Shown here piece by piece: positions 42,921-55,892 of a DNA stretch of 64,000 bases. Origin of the DNA: Diplolepis rosae. Its lineage: Eukaryota; Arthropoda; Insecta; Hymenoptera; Diplolepididae. The stretch lies in assembly GCA_030998225.1 (NCBI GenBank), contig JAPYXD010000308.1, positions 196,001 to 260,000 on the forward strand, written 5' to 3'. The position numbers and the translations under genes are program-made. Positions within the stretch are counted from its first letter, which is position 1. Every line of letters begins with the position of its first letter. Under the pieces are notes generated by a model. It had not been told where the DNA came from. It was given only the letters and a program-made list of their open reading frames with translations, and did not search any database.

Positions 42921-43254
42921 TATCGATACCCTTTTAGATGCCCTTTGACTTACTTTCCCGATATGCACTATGTGACTTATTTTCCTCGCAACATTTTATA
43001 TGAACTTGGGAAAACCATGTAATTCACGTCACTAATACCCGAAATTTCGCTCAGTATAGCATAATTCTATCTTCATTCAGTCATACCAAAATGACTATAG
43101 TTCCTTGAAAAGTGAATATAAAATTGTATATTTTTTGCAGCCATTTTGACATCGCTCCCTTTTTATAATGATAGTCGTCTAAATCTGCAAAAAATATACT
43201 AAAACTAGAGAATCTCTACTGAAACGAGTTAAAGGTGCACTCGAATCGTTTGGT

Positions 43255-44432
43255 ATAGGCACCGTGCGAAGTCGTGGTAGGGAGAGTTAAATCGACGCCA
43301 GCGCACGCAGTGGATAATTTAGGCGTTAAAGGAGGCTGTTTTATATTTCCGAGCAATCAAAATACATGTGCAAATCTAAATTTTGTTTTAATTAAAAAAA
43401 TATAGCTGAAATGAGCCACCGAAGTTGTTGTGTTGTGAATTGTAAAAATACAAGCAGGAAAAGTGAGTGTAAATTTTATAAATTTCCAACGTCTAAATGG
43501 AAAATAAATCAAAGGAATAAGTGGGTACTGTAGGGTGTTGCATGAACTGATGCTTGTCGAATTATACGAGATTTTATTAAATAACTTTCATTATTTCTAC
43601 GGAACTCTTGGACATCTCGTACGTGTTCTGTCAGAACGAGATTTTTACCTTTAATTTTCGTTTGTGGTTGAAATTCTATTGTATGTTTAATTGATTGAAA
43701 ACCTGTTTTAATAATTATATCCATGATGAATTTGAATCTGAAAATAAACAATTAATATTTATTTACTCAACAAGTACCTAAAAGTGTCATCATGAAATTA
43801 CAATTTAATTCTTTATTATTTTTCTAGTCTGTTTTGATCTGTCATTAACTTAAGGTAGTCGTCATGCCAAAAAACAGTCTCTGGAAAAAGAAGTTTTTCT
43901 ATGATTTCAAGACTGAGGATTATATCATCAGCCGTGACATATGTAAGAAAAGATACTCTTTTTAATGAAAAAAATTAAAAATTACGAAAAATAATATTTT
44001 AATAATGTTTTTTATAATAGGATATTTCTTTACTATCGCTTCTTACCAATTTTTTGAAAATGATTGAAGTTTCTTAAATCATAGCTTATTTTTTCAGGGG
44101 AAATATTCTCTACAACTTAACCGTTTCCAATTTTTGAAAATAAATCAATTATCATCAAATATAGCAATTTGTTTATAAAAATTTTGCTTTGGAAAATTGA
44201 TTTTTAATTATTTCAGTCATTAAAGAATTTATTTTCAAAAATAAAAAGAGTGTCTTTCCTTACATATGACACGGCTGATGATATAATTTCCAGTCTTGAA
44301 ATCATAGAAAAACTTCTTTTTCCAGAGACTGATTTTTGGCACGACAACTATACATAATACATTGTAAAAGTTCTCGAACAGCCTCCTTTAGTTCACTCAT
44401 GCTATGGCGCTGCAGTCACGCACGGTGCCTAT
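43255..44432. mobile_element. TIR element carrying half a THAP domain
   Basis: ATAGGCACCGTGCG stands at both ends in inverted orientation. A second inverted pair, AAAGGAGGCTGTT (43328-43340, 44376-44389), and a third, about 110-bp pair (43858-43968 and 44237-44349, including GTCTCTGGAAAAAGAAGTTT), lie inside. Flanking bases show only a short GTTTG similarity, not a clear duplication. THAP zinc fingers are the DNA-binding domain of P-element transposases, so this may be an internally deleted relative of that superfamily. Confidence 0.6.
43411..43533 (+). pseudogene. THAP zinc-finger N-terminal half, possibly a first exon
   Basis: The ATG at 43411 encodes 40 codons: MSHRSCCVVNCKNTSRKSEC, then KFYKFPTSKWKINQRNKW, then a stop. 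This is the start of a THAP (C2CH) domain: the Cys pair, the FYKFP block and the conserved Trp are in place. The second zinc pair (C-X2-H) is missing. A GTGGGT near the end (43525) could be a splice donor, making this a true first exon, but no matching second exon was found. It sits between the TIR and an inner palindrome of the surrounding element. It is too short to be functional alone. Confidence 0.6.
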
Positions 44433-45484
44433 TGTGTTTGCGCATTATTCAACGCATAACACTACATGTTTTATAAAGAGACTATATTAAACGATAAATA
44501 TTAGCCATTTTGAAAGCTGGAGCACTTACAGGCTGATGGTTGGACCTGGTTCCCGGATATAACCCTGACTTCCTTTCTCTATCTTTTCCAGGGATGACCC
44601 AATTTTAACATCCCTGTATCCCTGCCTTGAATATTGTCTGCCATGGTCGCTGGCGTCATCACCTCCCCTACCCACCCCCTCTTATTCAATCTCGGTTACT
44701 ACCACCTGCGCGAGTGGTCTTTCCGTATAGAAAGCACATATTCCCAATCTCCTCTTCTCCCTGATCAAGCCACTGGAAAGGTGAGGCAGTCAAGATTCAA
44801 GTATATTGAAGTACGCCAAACTTAACACGCGTTTCCGCTTCCTTCGCTCGATAGCTTATTCCCAGTGGTGCTCCGCTTTTGGGTTATAGTGCCTTCCTTT
44901 TTGGAGATGATTTTCTTTATTCTCTTTTACAAAGTACCACTGGACCGGAAGTAACCGATATTTCAAGAGATCAAAATCAGTGATCCAAGAGTAGAATTTC
45001 CATTGACGGTTGGTAAAAAACAATTTCGACAGCAAAACAAAGGGTATGCTCAATCTTGCTTTGACGTCACATCATCCTGCTGAAAAGAATTCCATCAAAA
45101 TTTACTCAAACTGAATTTTCCTCATTGAAATATAGATTGCTAAGGCTGCTCATATTAGTTGATTTTTCATTGCTTGACGACATTGGTGTTAACTAAATCT
45201 TCTTCAGTACTCTGAAGTGCTTACAAATAACACATAATTTTCAAGAAACACACTCGACGAGATTTCTTAATTCAAATTAGTATTTATTAGCAACCATGAA
45301 ATTCCTTGTATAAATAAACCAAAAGGTTAGTTGAGTATTTATATGTATTATTATTCTTAGATATATTTGATTTATTAATTATTTTTTTAATTGAAAGTTA
45401 TATCGTTTAAACAAAACTATAGATTAAAGTGTCCACAGATTTATTTTGGTATGTATTTACTTTTTATACATATTGTTCAGTGCT
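44433..45484. other. Unrecognised stretch
   Basis: A slightly GC-richer patch (44520-44860) holds an open frame without a recognisable motif. No repeat or gene is supported. Confidence 0.35.
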
Positions 45485-45486
45485 TA

Positions 45487-45725
45487 CACTGAAAGAAATT
45501 CTTGAGATTTATCAGCCATATGAATATAGCTGATTGTTTTTAAGTAATTCAACAAAATATATTTGACAGTTAATCAAAAATATTGCTGCAATAGTAATTC
45601 ATATGTTTGGAATACACATACAGGCTGAACTAATACAAGCAAACCTTGGTTTTCGGTAAATCTCCAATATAATATAGGTCAAGGAACCACAATTATGTCT
45701 GTATCGTCGAATTTTTTTTTCAGTG
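45487..45725. mobile_element. CACTGAAA MITE-like element
   Basis: CACTGAAAGAAATTC on the left and, inverted, CACTGAAAAAAAAATTCGAC on the right lie within TA (45485-45486, 45726-45727). Interior symmetry is weak, so this is a tentative call. Confidence 0.5.
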
Positions 45726-46820
45726 TATAACGAAAACTACATAAAATATTTTATTTTATTATGCATGCGTAATATGAACAGTGATTGAAGCAGTGCGATA
45801 CATGTTGCATCGGAAGTGCGCATCAGAGATGATCAAAGTTTATGCTCATGCTCTCATCACAAATATCTGAGACAGAATTGTGCATAAACTGTAAGCCCTA
45901 TGAAGAGATCAATGTTGCAAACCCAGTTTTCTATTCTTAAAATTAGCCGATTTTTAGACTTGGAATGAAACATTTTTTTAATTGTGAGATTATTATAAAA
46001 TCTAATTTAAAATTCCAAATCGATAGTTGAAACATCTGAGTATGTGTTTAAGGTTGAATGCAAGTCGCATCCCCGTACAAATAGTAGAGTCCCGTGGGGC
46101 GCCGTCCAGCTATGCTATTTTGAAAAAATGTCATGGGCCCGCATGGTGAAAATTTTAGTACGCAACTCACTTAGAATTCGTAGTATTCGTGTATATGTAT
46201 AGTCACCGAGCTATGCCAGGGGCAGACTCGTAAATCGTGCAACGTTGTAATTTAAACCTAACCATCATTGAGCAACTGTGATATGCGTTTGAATAGCTTG
46301 ATGTCAAGGATTATTGTTAAAAGTTGAAAAAATGTCTGTTGATTTAATAACATTTTCAATAAATAGCATTCATGGCTTTATATAGCCGACTTGATTTCAC
46401 GTACGCTTCCAAGCTGGTTGTGCGTTTGTGTCGGGTACCTACAGCAGACAAGGTGCCGGGTGGCGATATTACGTTTATCCGTTTGAAAGTGACTGAAAAT
46501 TCAATGTCTTTCATTAGATTATCTATAAAACTACACCGTGGAGAGATTTGATGTTTTTTTTAAAAATTTGTATTTTCAAGTAGCACAAATACCGAAATTT
46601 TTTAAATTTCTCTACCAGAGCGTTTAATTACTACAAATTAAAATATGGAAAGTGCCTATGCATTCCCCATGAATTACGTGTTAAAGCAGTCAATTTTGAC
46701 ATTAATTATCTTAGCATCGGTCCGGTTGAAAAATTTGAAATTAATTTAGCATATAAATAATCATTTTATTTAAATATAAGCTCCTTTTTTTAAAAATTCT
46801 ACCAGAGATCGATTTTTTTG
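45726..46820. other. Unrecognised stretch
   Basis: A few GC-richer patches (46075-46150, 46410-46480) occur without coding signal. Nothing could be identified. Confidence 0.4.
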
Positions 46821-46821
46821 C

Positions 46822-47490
46822 ATACAACTTTAATAATAAAAAGTATATGCTGTTTAACACGACTTCTTCAGCCAATTCAATGATGTAAAGTTTAAAACAA
46901 CTTACATGAGTTAAAAATTCGAAGTTTCGTGTTCTATAAGAACTCCTCTTCAGGAATTATAATGAAAAATAAAGATAAAATCTATGATAATCGCTCTACC
47001 ATTAGTCTCTGCCATCCTTGAAAATTCTGCTGTTTGGTCAGATAACAACTGTAAACAAAAATTTGCAAAATTTTCAATTTGAGGTAAAATTTTGTCAACA
47101 TAATTTCAAAATTAAAAATATCAAAGAATCTATAACATTTACCTAATGAAATTTATAAGTTCTTAAGAGTCCATGTTCTTGTAAAATGTGAAGTTCACGT
47201 TAACATTTTTTTTAATTGTCATTATTATGTGGTCAAAAATTAAAATATCACTATTTTTAAAAACTTCCACTTGTAACAACAACATTGTTGGATTATTAAA
47301 GTGTAAAATTATCAACTTTAAAATTTTTTTGTTATTTTAATGTAGTTATTCAAACTAAAAGTTTGTTAAAATTTAATTTAAACGTCGAATTTTTTACTCA
47401 TGTAAGTTGTTTCAAACTTTACATCATTAAATTCTCTGAGGAAGTCATGTTAAACATCATATACTTCTTATTATAAAATCCAATAACTTT
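46822..47490. repeat. Foldback with about 95-bp arms
   Basis: AAAAGTATATGCTGTTTAAC (46838) through AAAACAACTTACATGAGTTA (near 46896) is inverted at 47390-47480 (GTAAGTTGTTTCAAACTTTA, AAACATCATATACTTCTTAT). No coding content. Confidence 0.7.
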
Positions 47491-48735
47491 AAAAATCTTT
47501 ACTTCCGATTTTCTATACAGAGAAATATATTTATAGGCATTAAACCGTACTTAATATCTGAAAACTAGTGTATAATATGTTTGTGATTGAACTATGAGAC
47601 AGCCATCTAGAAGTTGAAACAGACTATTGTCTACAGATATTAGAAACAAAATTTTTAACTGATCTGTTCAAAATATTAAAATGAAGAATCTAAGATCTAA
47701 AAAATAATTTTAAACAAAACATGATGAAAAATTCTATATCATAGTCAACTTTTTATCAAGAATATAGTAACAGCAGATTAATGTTTACATTGCAGTGCAA
47801 AATACAAATTCTTTTCAAGTTTAATGACAAATAGACAGACACCGTCCTAAAACCCATTTTTCTTCATCAGGGGGTCTCAAAACGTTGAGATATGATAAAA
47901 ATTTGAAAAGTCGTTTTTTACACATAAAACCATTACCTTCTCATATGATGAGAATGTAAAAAGAGGATTCATTGCACTTACTTTCAATGTGCTTCACTGT
48001 ATTAAACTTGTTTTACTCAAGGTCATCTTTGTTCTATAATTTTCATACAAACACACCTTTCTATTTAATAGAGCATATTTCATTAATTATAATTTGCCAG
48101 CTCTCAGCTTTTATTAGAAAGAAAAAACTTAGAAACTTATTTATCATATCCAACAATATTTTATTCAAATAAAAATAATCACGGTGTCTACTAAATAGAA
48201 GATTGTTGAGGATTCTCAAACTGCTCACTAGTTTCTGCGATAGTCATGTAGATTATAAAAGTTTCTTGACAATTTTAAGAGGTTCTTTAAACTTTTAAAA
48301 GTTTTCGGAAGTTTATAAAAATACATTTTTAAGGACTGTTAATAATTCTGAAAATCATCAAGAATTGTTAATGTTTTTACCTCATGATTGAAATATTCTA
48401 GAACAGTGTATAGATTCTATTTCTATTCTATTTTTTAGTACTTAACTCGCCATAAACTAAAATGAATTTTTGGAAAACAATTTCAGGAAGTAAGCACAAT
48501 TATTTTGATAATCTAACAACATTCTCACATATTTGATTAATCATTTTTGAAACTGTATAAAAATTCGTTATCAAGCTGTAGCGAAAATGATGAAATGTAA
48601 TTTTCAAACGTTTCGGGAATCGAGCGACTTTAAGGAAACATCAAATGAACTGTTATCAAAAATACTGACAACCCACGATGACCGAAGGTGGTGACACTCC
48701 ACAGCAGCGTGACACAACTTTCAACTTCACAAATG
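47491..48735. other. AT-rich stretch, nothing firm
   Basis: Text around 47838-47890 (TTCATCAGGGGGTCTCAAAA) has the look of a dispersed repeat but no boundaries were found. No gene is supported. Confidence 0.35.
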
Positions 48736-48737
48736 CC

Positions 48738-48900
48738 GTTACGCAATATAATGAGGTCTTCCTGTGGAGGAAGGGATGTCGGAAGCCTGTGTAGCTCAGT
48801 TGGTTAGAGCAGATGGCCGGCAATCTAAAGACCCGGGCTCGAATCCCGGCACAGTCGAAAGCGTCTCTTTATCCGCAGAAAGATTTAAAATTCTTTTAAT
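48738..48900 (+). repeat. tRNA-derived SINE, copy 2
   Basis: TAGCTCAGTTGGTTAGAGC (canonical A box, from 48792) and GGGCTCGAATCCCGGC (B box, near 48835) with CTGTG/CACAG acceptor arms. The 5' block AATATAATGAGGTCTTCCTG through GGGATGTCGG and the 3' text CGAAAG match copy 1 at 36735. It is better preserved than copy 1. No poly-A or target duplication was seen. Confidence 0.78.
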
Positions 48901-49480
48901 TTGATTTTTTGTTATAAAAATCAATTGCAAAAAATCGAACTTTTTACACATCCTGATGTAATATCTAAACAACAAAAGATCCAAAAATTAATTCAATCCC
49001 AAGTAAATGTGATAATTTAACTTTTGTATCAACACTTTTTTCTTATAGATACCTTTGAATCAGCTCTACATGCAACAGCGTTTACCATTACGCGCAGTGC
49101 AGTCAACTTCGGGCGCATGAATTTTGCAAACCAAGCACAATTTCCGCGAATTCGAATATTTTTAATAATTTTTAAATAAAGAATTATATGTGTTCAAAGT
49201 TTGGAGTACCTAACGTGAATCCTTTTTTTTTTTCAATCCACGTGCAAAGTTTAGTTACGTTTTTGGCCCGAGAGATAGATCGCTCACCTTAAGCTTCAAA
49301 TCTTCCGCTGTAATATATCTTAAAGGTGAGCGAGCACACGAAAAGAACATTGACACGAGCGTCGAGATCTTTATTTAATTGTCACGCTCAAGCTATAAAA
49401 CAGAATAGTCTGAAATTTTGTGAAATACTTCATTGATTTCCACTTCAAAATTTTGGTAACAGTTTATTTGATATCCTTAA
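48901..49480. other. AT-rich spacer with a small hairpin
   Basis: CGCTCACCTTAAG (near 49281) and TTAAAGGTGAGCG (near 49319) form a short inverted pair. Otherwise nothing is recognised. Confidence 0.4.
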
Positions 49481-49488
49481 ATTCCCTA

Positions 49489-49817
49489 CACGGGGAAACA
49501 TATTTGTCTAAAATTACCAAACTATTTGGAAACGCATGATAAATGCATGTATTTTTTTTTCTTATAATTCACATTCATAGGAATTTCTAGTATAGAATAT
49601 GCTAAATTACTAATAAAAATTCCCATCTAGGCGGTGAAATAAATTGAATTATTAGAAAATTTTTCATCTAGATGGAAATCTTTATGGGTAATTTATAGCG
49701 TATGCTATAATAGAAAGCCTAGTAAATGTTATTCATCAGAAAAAAGTACTTCGCTTTAGTAATTATCATGCATTTCCAAATAGTCGAGTGATTTCAGATA
49801 AATATGTATTCTCCGTG
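49489..49817. mobile_element. Palindromic CACGGGGAAA MITE, 329 bp
   Basis: The ends CACGGGGAAACATATTTGTC and, inverted, CACGGAGAATACATATTTAT lie inside TA (49487-49488, 49818-49819). The arms continue through ACTATTTGGAAA and GCATGATAA. A relative of the other CACGG families, but with different inner arms. Confidence 0.82.
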
Positions 49818-50379
49818 TACAGCTTGATAACGAATTTTTATATAATTTCAAAAAGTATTAATCGAAATTATAAGAGTGTTGTTGTTATTTCATCAACATT
49901 ATAATGCTTACTTCCTGATTTTTTGTTCTCGAAAAATTCGTTTTAGTTTAGTTTATGGTGATTTAAGTACTAAAAAATAATTATTTTCATAATGCGAAAG
50001 AAAGTTCAACAGGACTTGAAATGTACGCTTTCAAATTTCCTACTGGAATATGTAATTGAAAGTTTTAAGTTTAAGATTGAAAAAAAAGTATCGAAATCAA
50101 TTTATTCACACTGAATTTGATGAATAATTCTGTTGTGAATTTTGTTGTAGATTCCTGCTTAAAAGTTCAATTTTGAAATAGGTGAGAAAGTTCTCCAAAC
50201 GATATTACCGCATACTGCTTTTGATTATAATTTCCTTTTATTATCAATAATTATCATCAAGGATTAGTTCCCTTTTTCACATTGATTCATTATTAAGTTC
50301 GTTAATTTCTTGATAATCATGTGCCATTTCAAAATGATATATGGTAAGCGTTATAACTTATAGTGAGATAAACGTGTGA

Positions 50380-51060
50380 AAGGTTACGTAAGCTTCCTAG
50401 ACTCTAATATTTGTAGCAGCAAGGCGGCCATGATGATTGCGTTTCTGGACACTTGGAATAATGGTACCAATAGAAATGACCTAGAAGGGGTAATGCGGGG
50501 AGAAATGTTCTTAAAAGTGGGGGAGTATAGATATAACACAGCAGATCTGCTGAGTCTTGGTTGGAAGAAGGTTAAAGCAGGGGCAAGTAAGGCAAAATCA
50601 AAGTAGGGGAATGTCTGTTGGAAGGGGAAGTGATACGACTGAATCGCGAAATCAAGGAAGCGACGCAGGTGCGCGTGTGGTGAATCTAAAGTCTGGTTCA
50701 CTACGATCTATGCTAGTTGCCGTTTTCGGCGGCAAAGTCGAAAGTCTCGCGAAAGAGTGCGCATGTCACGACATTGTACTTCCTGCACGCGTCCTTTAAG
50801 TAATGTTGTGTGATGCGTGTATATTTGGCGTGCGACTAGTACCAACTTAAAAAAAAGTAGTGGTGGCTTTGGCGGCGGCAACGACGACGACGACGACGAT
50901 CGCCTCTATAAAAGCAATGCTAAGACTAAATTAGTCCAGGGTTGATCTATCTGGCAAGTGTAGCTGGCTCGCAGGCTACTAAAATGTGTTTTTCTCTTTT
51001 TATTTCCAGAGGTTGCGGAATGATTCTTTGCTGTCCTCCACACACTAACGGGAACAAGTG
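50380..51060 (+). other. GC-richer segment with trinucleotide run and TATA-like motif
   Basis: Composition differs from the surroundings. It contains a (GAC)n run at about 50880-50899, a TATAAAAG at 50907, and overlapping frames at 50376-50799 of unknown nature. A possible acceptor (TTATTTCCAG) is near 51009. It might be a promoter and first exon of an unseen gene, or an unrecognised element; neither can be shown. Confidence 0.3.
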
Positions 51061-51309
51061 AAAAATTAACTTTTATGAGATTAGAACAACCAAGAATTAT
51101 TCCGCTTCCCATGCCTGTTTCACTCATATCGATATTTCCTCTTGTCTCTGTCTTTTATTCGACATTTCAATACTTTTTCTTTTTCATTGGAGATAAATGC
51201 AATAACAGAACCGACACCAGATTCTTTTTTGTCGCTTTATAGCTACTCTGAAAGGGGTATTACAGGATGGGGGAAGGGGTCTGGAATTTTTTTTTTTTGT
51301 AAATCACTG

Positions 51310-51440
51310 CACAGAGAAAAAAAATGCTATTAAATCTATGGAATTTCTGCCAAAAGCATGTACATTATTGATTTTAAAAAATATGCTATAAGAACCAATA
51401 AATATGATACAAATTATATAGCATATTGATTTTCTCAGTG
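51310..51440. mobile_element. CACAGAGAAAA MITE, 131 bp
   Basis: CACAGAGAAAAAAAATGCTAT on the left matches, inverted, the right end ATAGCATATTGATTTTCTCA. TA follows at 51441-51442. Confidence 0.65.
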
Positions 51441-51442
51441 TA

Positions 51443-53190
51443 GTTCATTGTCGTAAAAATGTGATAGAAATTCTTTTGAAGCAGAAACATACCCTTATTT
51501 ATACCTATACCCGCACGCTGCGTAACACGTCTGATGGTTCGCAATCGCACTGCATTCTAGTAACTGCCTAGGTAAAGTAGATTCATTTACCCTTACATCT
51601 ACGAATTATCGGTCAGAAAGAAAGCTGACAAATTTTACAAAGTAGAGGAAGGATGACTATGGGGTTAGAGTCGCTGATTGAATTTAGAATTTAAACATTA
51701 CGTTTAACAAACAAAAATCATTTATAAAAAATTTAAACGCCTTTCTCTCGAAACTACGTTTTTCGTATCGGTTTACATAATAATTTCGACAATTTTTAAC
51801 CAATTTACTTGCAATTTTAAAAAAACCTTATTAGATATGTTCTCTATCGGACTACGTAAGAGTTTTGTGAAATATTTGAACCTCTTTTTACAGTTACACT
51901 TTTTGTGTAAAATTTTTTAGGTAAAAATAAAAACATTTGTATAAATGACTATCATTGTAAAACTGAATATTCATCAAAATCCCTACATAGTCCAATAGCT
52001 TTTGGCATGTAGATGATAACGCTTTTTTTGCTCTAGGATTAATTTTTTTTTTTTGTGTGTAATCCTGTATACCGTTTATTATCAACAAAAGATGCTTTGG
52101 AATAGGAATCTATACGCTGCCAATTCACCGATAAAAATATTTCCAAAACATTTAATTATACTCTTGAATACGTGTATAATAAAACCCTTCAACCAGATAT
52201 TCAATAAAGCAATTCATTTATCCACAATAAATCCTCAAAATTAGGCATAATTTTTAGGCCTACATCCTGTAATTCGACCTTCAATTTTTTGTAACAAAAT
52301 TTCTCATTGAATATTAATTTATATGACCATAGGTGAGCCGCGCTTGTAAAGAAATTGTCACGCGCAAGATAATTATATGTAGCACGTTTTTTGGCTGCTA
52401 CATCGCTTTTTCGTGTCTAAAATAAATCCCCTTCAGTTGCGTAACCACAGGTTCTTGACGAAATAGTCATGACGACGAAGAAAAAGGAAAATAAACGTAC
52501 TTTTCGTTAGTTAGGTCGTTCTTATTTTTTAACGCATTTTAAACGCGCTACAACTAAATAGTTCTATATAATTTTTCATTATCTTATTTATTAATAATCT
52601 TTTTCAAATTATTCTTCAATAGATTAAAATTATTACAGTCTAATTATTAGTATTATAAAAGTTTGCCAATTCGCTAGCCTGGTCACTCAGATAGACAGGC
52701 GTCCAACAAAATTACCTACGATTGCCGCCTGTTGGAAATTATCCTATTTGACACTAAGGTAAAGGTGTTTCTCTGCTAAAGTAGACAATAACGAAAGTTT
52801 TAAGCCGAGCCACTTCTTTATAAATTATAGATTTCTGAAATCGAACAATATAAGCTTTTTCAAAATAAACTAAATTAATGGCATATTGAAGTATTTTTTG
52901 CTCAGTGTAAATCATAATTGAAAGTCACCCGCCCGGAAAAATGAATAGTTTTTGTCCAGTTTAAGGAAGGCTCTAGTAAGGTTTCAGTGAGAAAAAACCA
53001 GATATCGATTAAGATATATTACTTAAATTTGGAGAGTTAAAGTTTTTCAAAATAATTCTAATTTAAATATAAGGTAAGCTATTTGATGTATAACGAATTT
53101 TAATATAATTTTTATCGAATAGTCAATAAGTGTTTTGAATTATGTATAAACTATTCTAGAAAAAATCCTAATAGAGCCTAGATAATACAA
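51443..53190. other. AT-rich stretch, nothing recognised
   Basis: About 1.7 kb without a supportable gene, RNA or element. The open frames at 51894-52244 on both strands look random. Confidence 0.4.
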
Positions 53191-53390
53191 GTGGAAAAAT
53201 AGTTCAAGTAATTTTACTCAACTTTCGATCAAAGTTGGGACATATGGACAAATTAGAAATTATTAAGTATCACTGTAATTATTTGTGATGTATTAAATGT
53301 TCAAAAATGAATCACAGTTGAGTAAAGTTCAAAAGTGTAGAGTAAAGTATGAAAGCGTGCATTAAGCATATCTAATATTATATATTTTTA
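53191..53390. repeat. Partial copy of the 12.15-kb CACGGAGAAA MITE
   Basis: GTGGAAAAATAGTTCAAGTA, AAAGTTGGGACATATGGAC and AATTATTTGTGATGTA follow the arm of the element at 12150-12421. The other arm is mostly lost. Confidence 0.65.
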
Positions 53391-54262
53391 CTCGTAGTAT
53401 AATTATAAAAAACCAATCTTATACAATCACGAAAATACTAGAGCCTTTCGTTTATTGTACCCTAGGCTTCACTCGAGATTTCGGTAAACCGTGAGTCGCA
53501 AAACTCGTTCCACCAGCTACGTATATTCACGCAGGAGCGAATGAAAGTAATCTGCGCCTTGGGTAAACATGAAAATTTTCTAATTTCAAAAAAGTATTGA
53601 ATTTTCCGCATACTAATATTCCACGTTATTATATTTAATTAATTAGTTGAGTTTGAAATTGTTGTCACTGCCTACATTATCGGAGCATGACTAGTCTTCG
53701 ACTTTTGGATATGACCAGTCAATGAGAATTTCGACAAATTTTTTTGAAGCTCTTATTGAAAGGTGTACGGGATTAATGAAATCGTCAATGAATTTTTTTT
53801 ACAACTTCAACCCTATTCAAAAGTCAATAACAGACAAAGAAAGTTCTGACAACTATTTTTTTCCGTGTGGCATAAATTAGTGTTACTACGTTAGTGTTTT
53901 TTCCTTGTCAGTGGTTTTCTTACTCAATATAGTGGGATAAACAAATTATTTTTCATGTATTTACACGAAAAAAGAGTAGATGGATAAGGAAATTAATCCT
54001 TGTTACAGCTAAAGTGAATATCTTTGAAAAGCAGTAAATCTGTCTTCTAAATTTAATTCAGCTAGAACAGCAATATTTATTTTCATGATACCAGACGAAC
54101 AAGTGACTACAATAACAATTCTCATTTCATCTGAATCTTTCCTTAATTTTAAGGTATAAAAAGTACACTCAATTCTTAATTTGCTCGGTCGTCTAGTCAA
54201 ATTTTTTTCCTTGTTTTTTCTAGTTCGGTTCATTTAATGGAAAATTCTTAATAATTATGTAT
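53391..54262. other. Unrecognised stretch
   Basis: A TTTTTTTCCGTGTG end near 53856 may be half of a CACGGAAAA MITE. No gene is supported. Confidence 0.35.
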
Positions 54263-54264
54263 AC

Positions 54265-54953
54265 ACAGAGAAACTCTTCATTGTAAAATTAAGTATTATT
54301 ATATTTATTTTTACTAAAAGTCAATAGGAAACGAAGATATAACGTCAGTTTTTTAGAAATTACTATTTTGAATATTAAACTATGGAGTTACTAATAATAT
54401 TAGATAAAATGGTGAAATAATTGTACCTATGCCTAAAAACAAAAGCAAGTTTTATTTCCTGAAATAGTAAAATCGCGATCGACACATCGAACGAATTATA
54501 TTGAAGTAAACCCAATAAATGTTTCATTGATTTCTAAAAAAGAATGCTAAGTTTACAAAAGACAATAGTAAAGTCACATCGTCTGTCTATCCAAATTACC
54601 ATAGTCTTTTGGAGATAATGGAATAATATTTATAATTTTTCCTATCGAAAATAGAGAATAATTGCAACTCCATAATAAAAAAAATTCAGTCATTCGTAAA
54701 TTTGACCATAGTTCCTATTATATTTTGTGAGCTACATATTTATAAACACAGATACATACTTTCATACGCATATACGTATGAACGTATCAATATAAATAGC
54801 AAACATACCAATGCACGCTTAAATACTAATTTAACGCAATTTAACCTAACCACACAACGCACACATTCATAAAAGTACCGCAGTGATATTACACTTGCAA
54901 TGTAGCAACTTCGTAATATACTTAACTATGAAAACTTTTACGATTTGTGAGAA
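54265..54953 (+). repeat. 0.69-kb duplicate of 41634-42317
   Basis: Same orientation and order as the inner element at 41.6 kb: CACAGAGAAACTCTTCATTG at the start, ACACATCGAACGAATTATAT in the middle, ACTTTTACGATTTGTGAGAA at the end, with scattered substitutions and one short deletion. The right third of the element is missing, and a mariner relic follows directly. Confidence 0.85.
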
Positions 54954-54989
54954 ATAATACGATTTGTCAAACCCTCCAAAATACCCTTT

Positions 54990-55885
54990 TGTTTCTCACT
55001 AAACTATTTCGTTCGACTTAAAACGCCTACCACACAGCCACCTCTTGAAGTTTGGTAACAGATAATAGTCGCTGAGAGCCAGGTCTGGAAAATATGGTGG
55101 ATGTGAAAGTGATTTGAAATCCAATTCATTCTTTTTTGCCTGTGCAATGTTCAATATGTGAGATAGTGCATTGTCATGATGAGAAAGGATTTTTTTCTAC
55201 TTCAAATGTGACCTTTTCTTCCTGATTTCATCAACCAGTCGATTCAATAATACAGCATAATATGCTTCAGTAATCGTCCTTCCTTTCTGAAGGTAGTCGA
55301 TGAAGATTACTCCATGTGCATCCCAAAAAACACTAGCCATAACTTTCCCAGCCGAATGTTGCGTGCTCTTTCACTATGTTTGACCCACTGTTTTGACCCT
55401 TCACGTGATTCCGGAGTATAGCGGTGGATCCATGTTTCATCCATCGTCACAAATCGACTCAAAAACTCTTTCGGATTACAGTTAAAATAGGTCAAAATTT
55501 ATTCCGAAGTGGTCCAACGAAAGCGTTTTTAGTCGATTGTAAGCAATCGCAGCACCCGGCATCTTGCAAAGAGTTTTCTAATGCATAAATGTGTATGCAA
55601 AATATTGACCACATGCTCAGTTAAGATGGATATGATCTCAGCTATCTCAAGCACTTTTACTTTAGGGTCATTCAAAACAATATAATAGATTTTATTGATC
55701 ATTTCTGGTGTATTGATCTGATTTGGACGACCTGGACTTGGTATGGTTTCTATGCTCATACGGCCACAACGAAATTCGGTAAACCACTTCTAAACCATTC
55801 CATACTTCGGAACAGAGTCCGAATAATATTTATCGAGCTTGGCCTTGGTTTCTGATAAGGTTTTTCCACGCAAAAAGTAGTGTTC
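54990..55885 (-). pseudogene. mariner (irritans type), heavily mutated
   Basis: Minus-strand blocks: RMSIETIPSPGRPNQINTPE and VKVLEIAEIISILTEHVVNI (helix-turn-helix, 55765-55600), LHTHLCIRKLFARC, FLSRFVTMDETWIHRYTPES (first Asp, near 55435), KLWLVFFGMHME followed by a stop, HHDNALSH (second Asp, near 55175), YFPDLALSDYYLLPNFKRWL (third Asp, near 55070). Several stops and frameshifts separate the blocks. No TIRs are clear. It lies between the 0.69-kb repeat and a CAGGGTGGC MITE end. Confidence 0.75.
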
Positions 55886-55892
55886 AATCAAC

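Noticed and set aside
48781..48855. A functional tRNA gene
   Set aside because: Boxes A and B are good, but the anticodon loop is not canonical and the flanks are shared with another copy, so a SINE is more likely.
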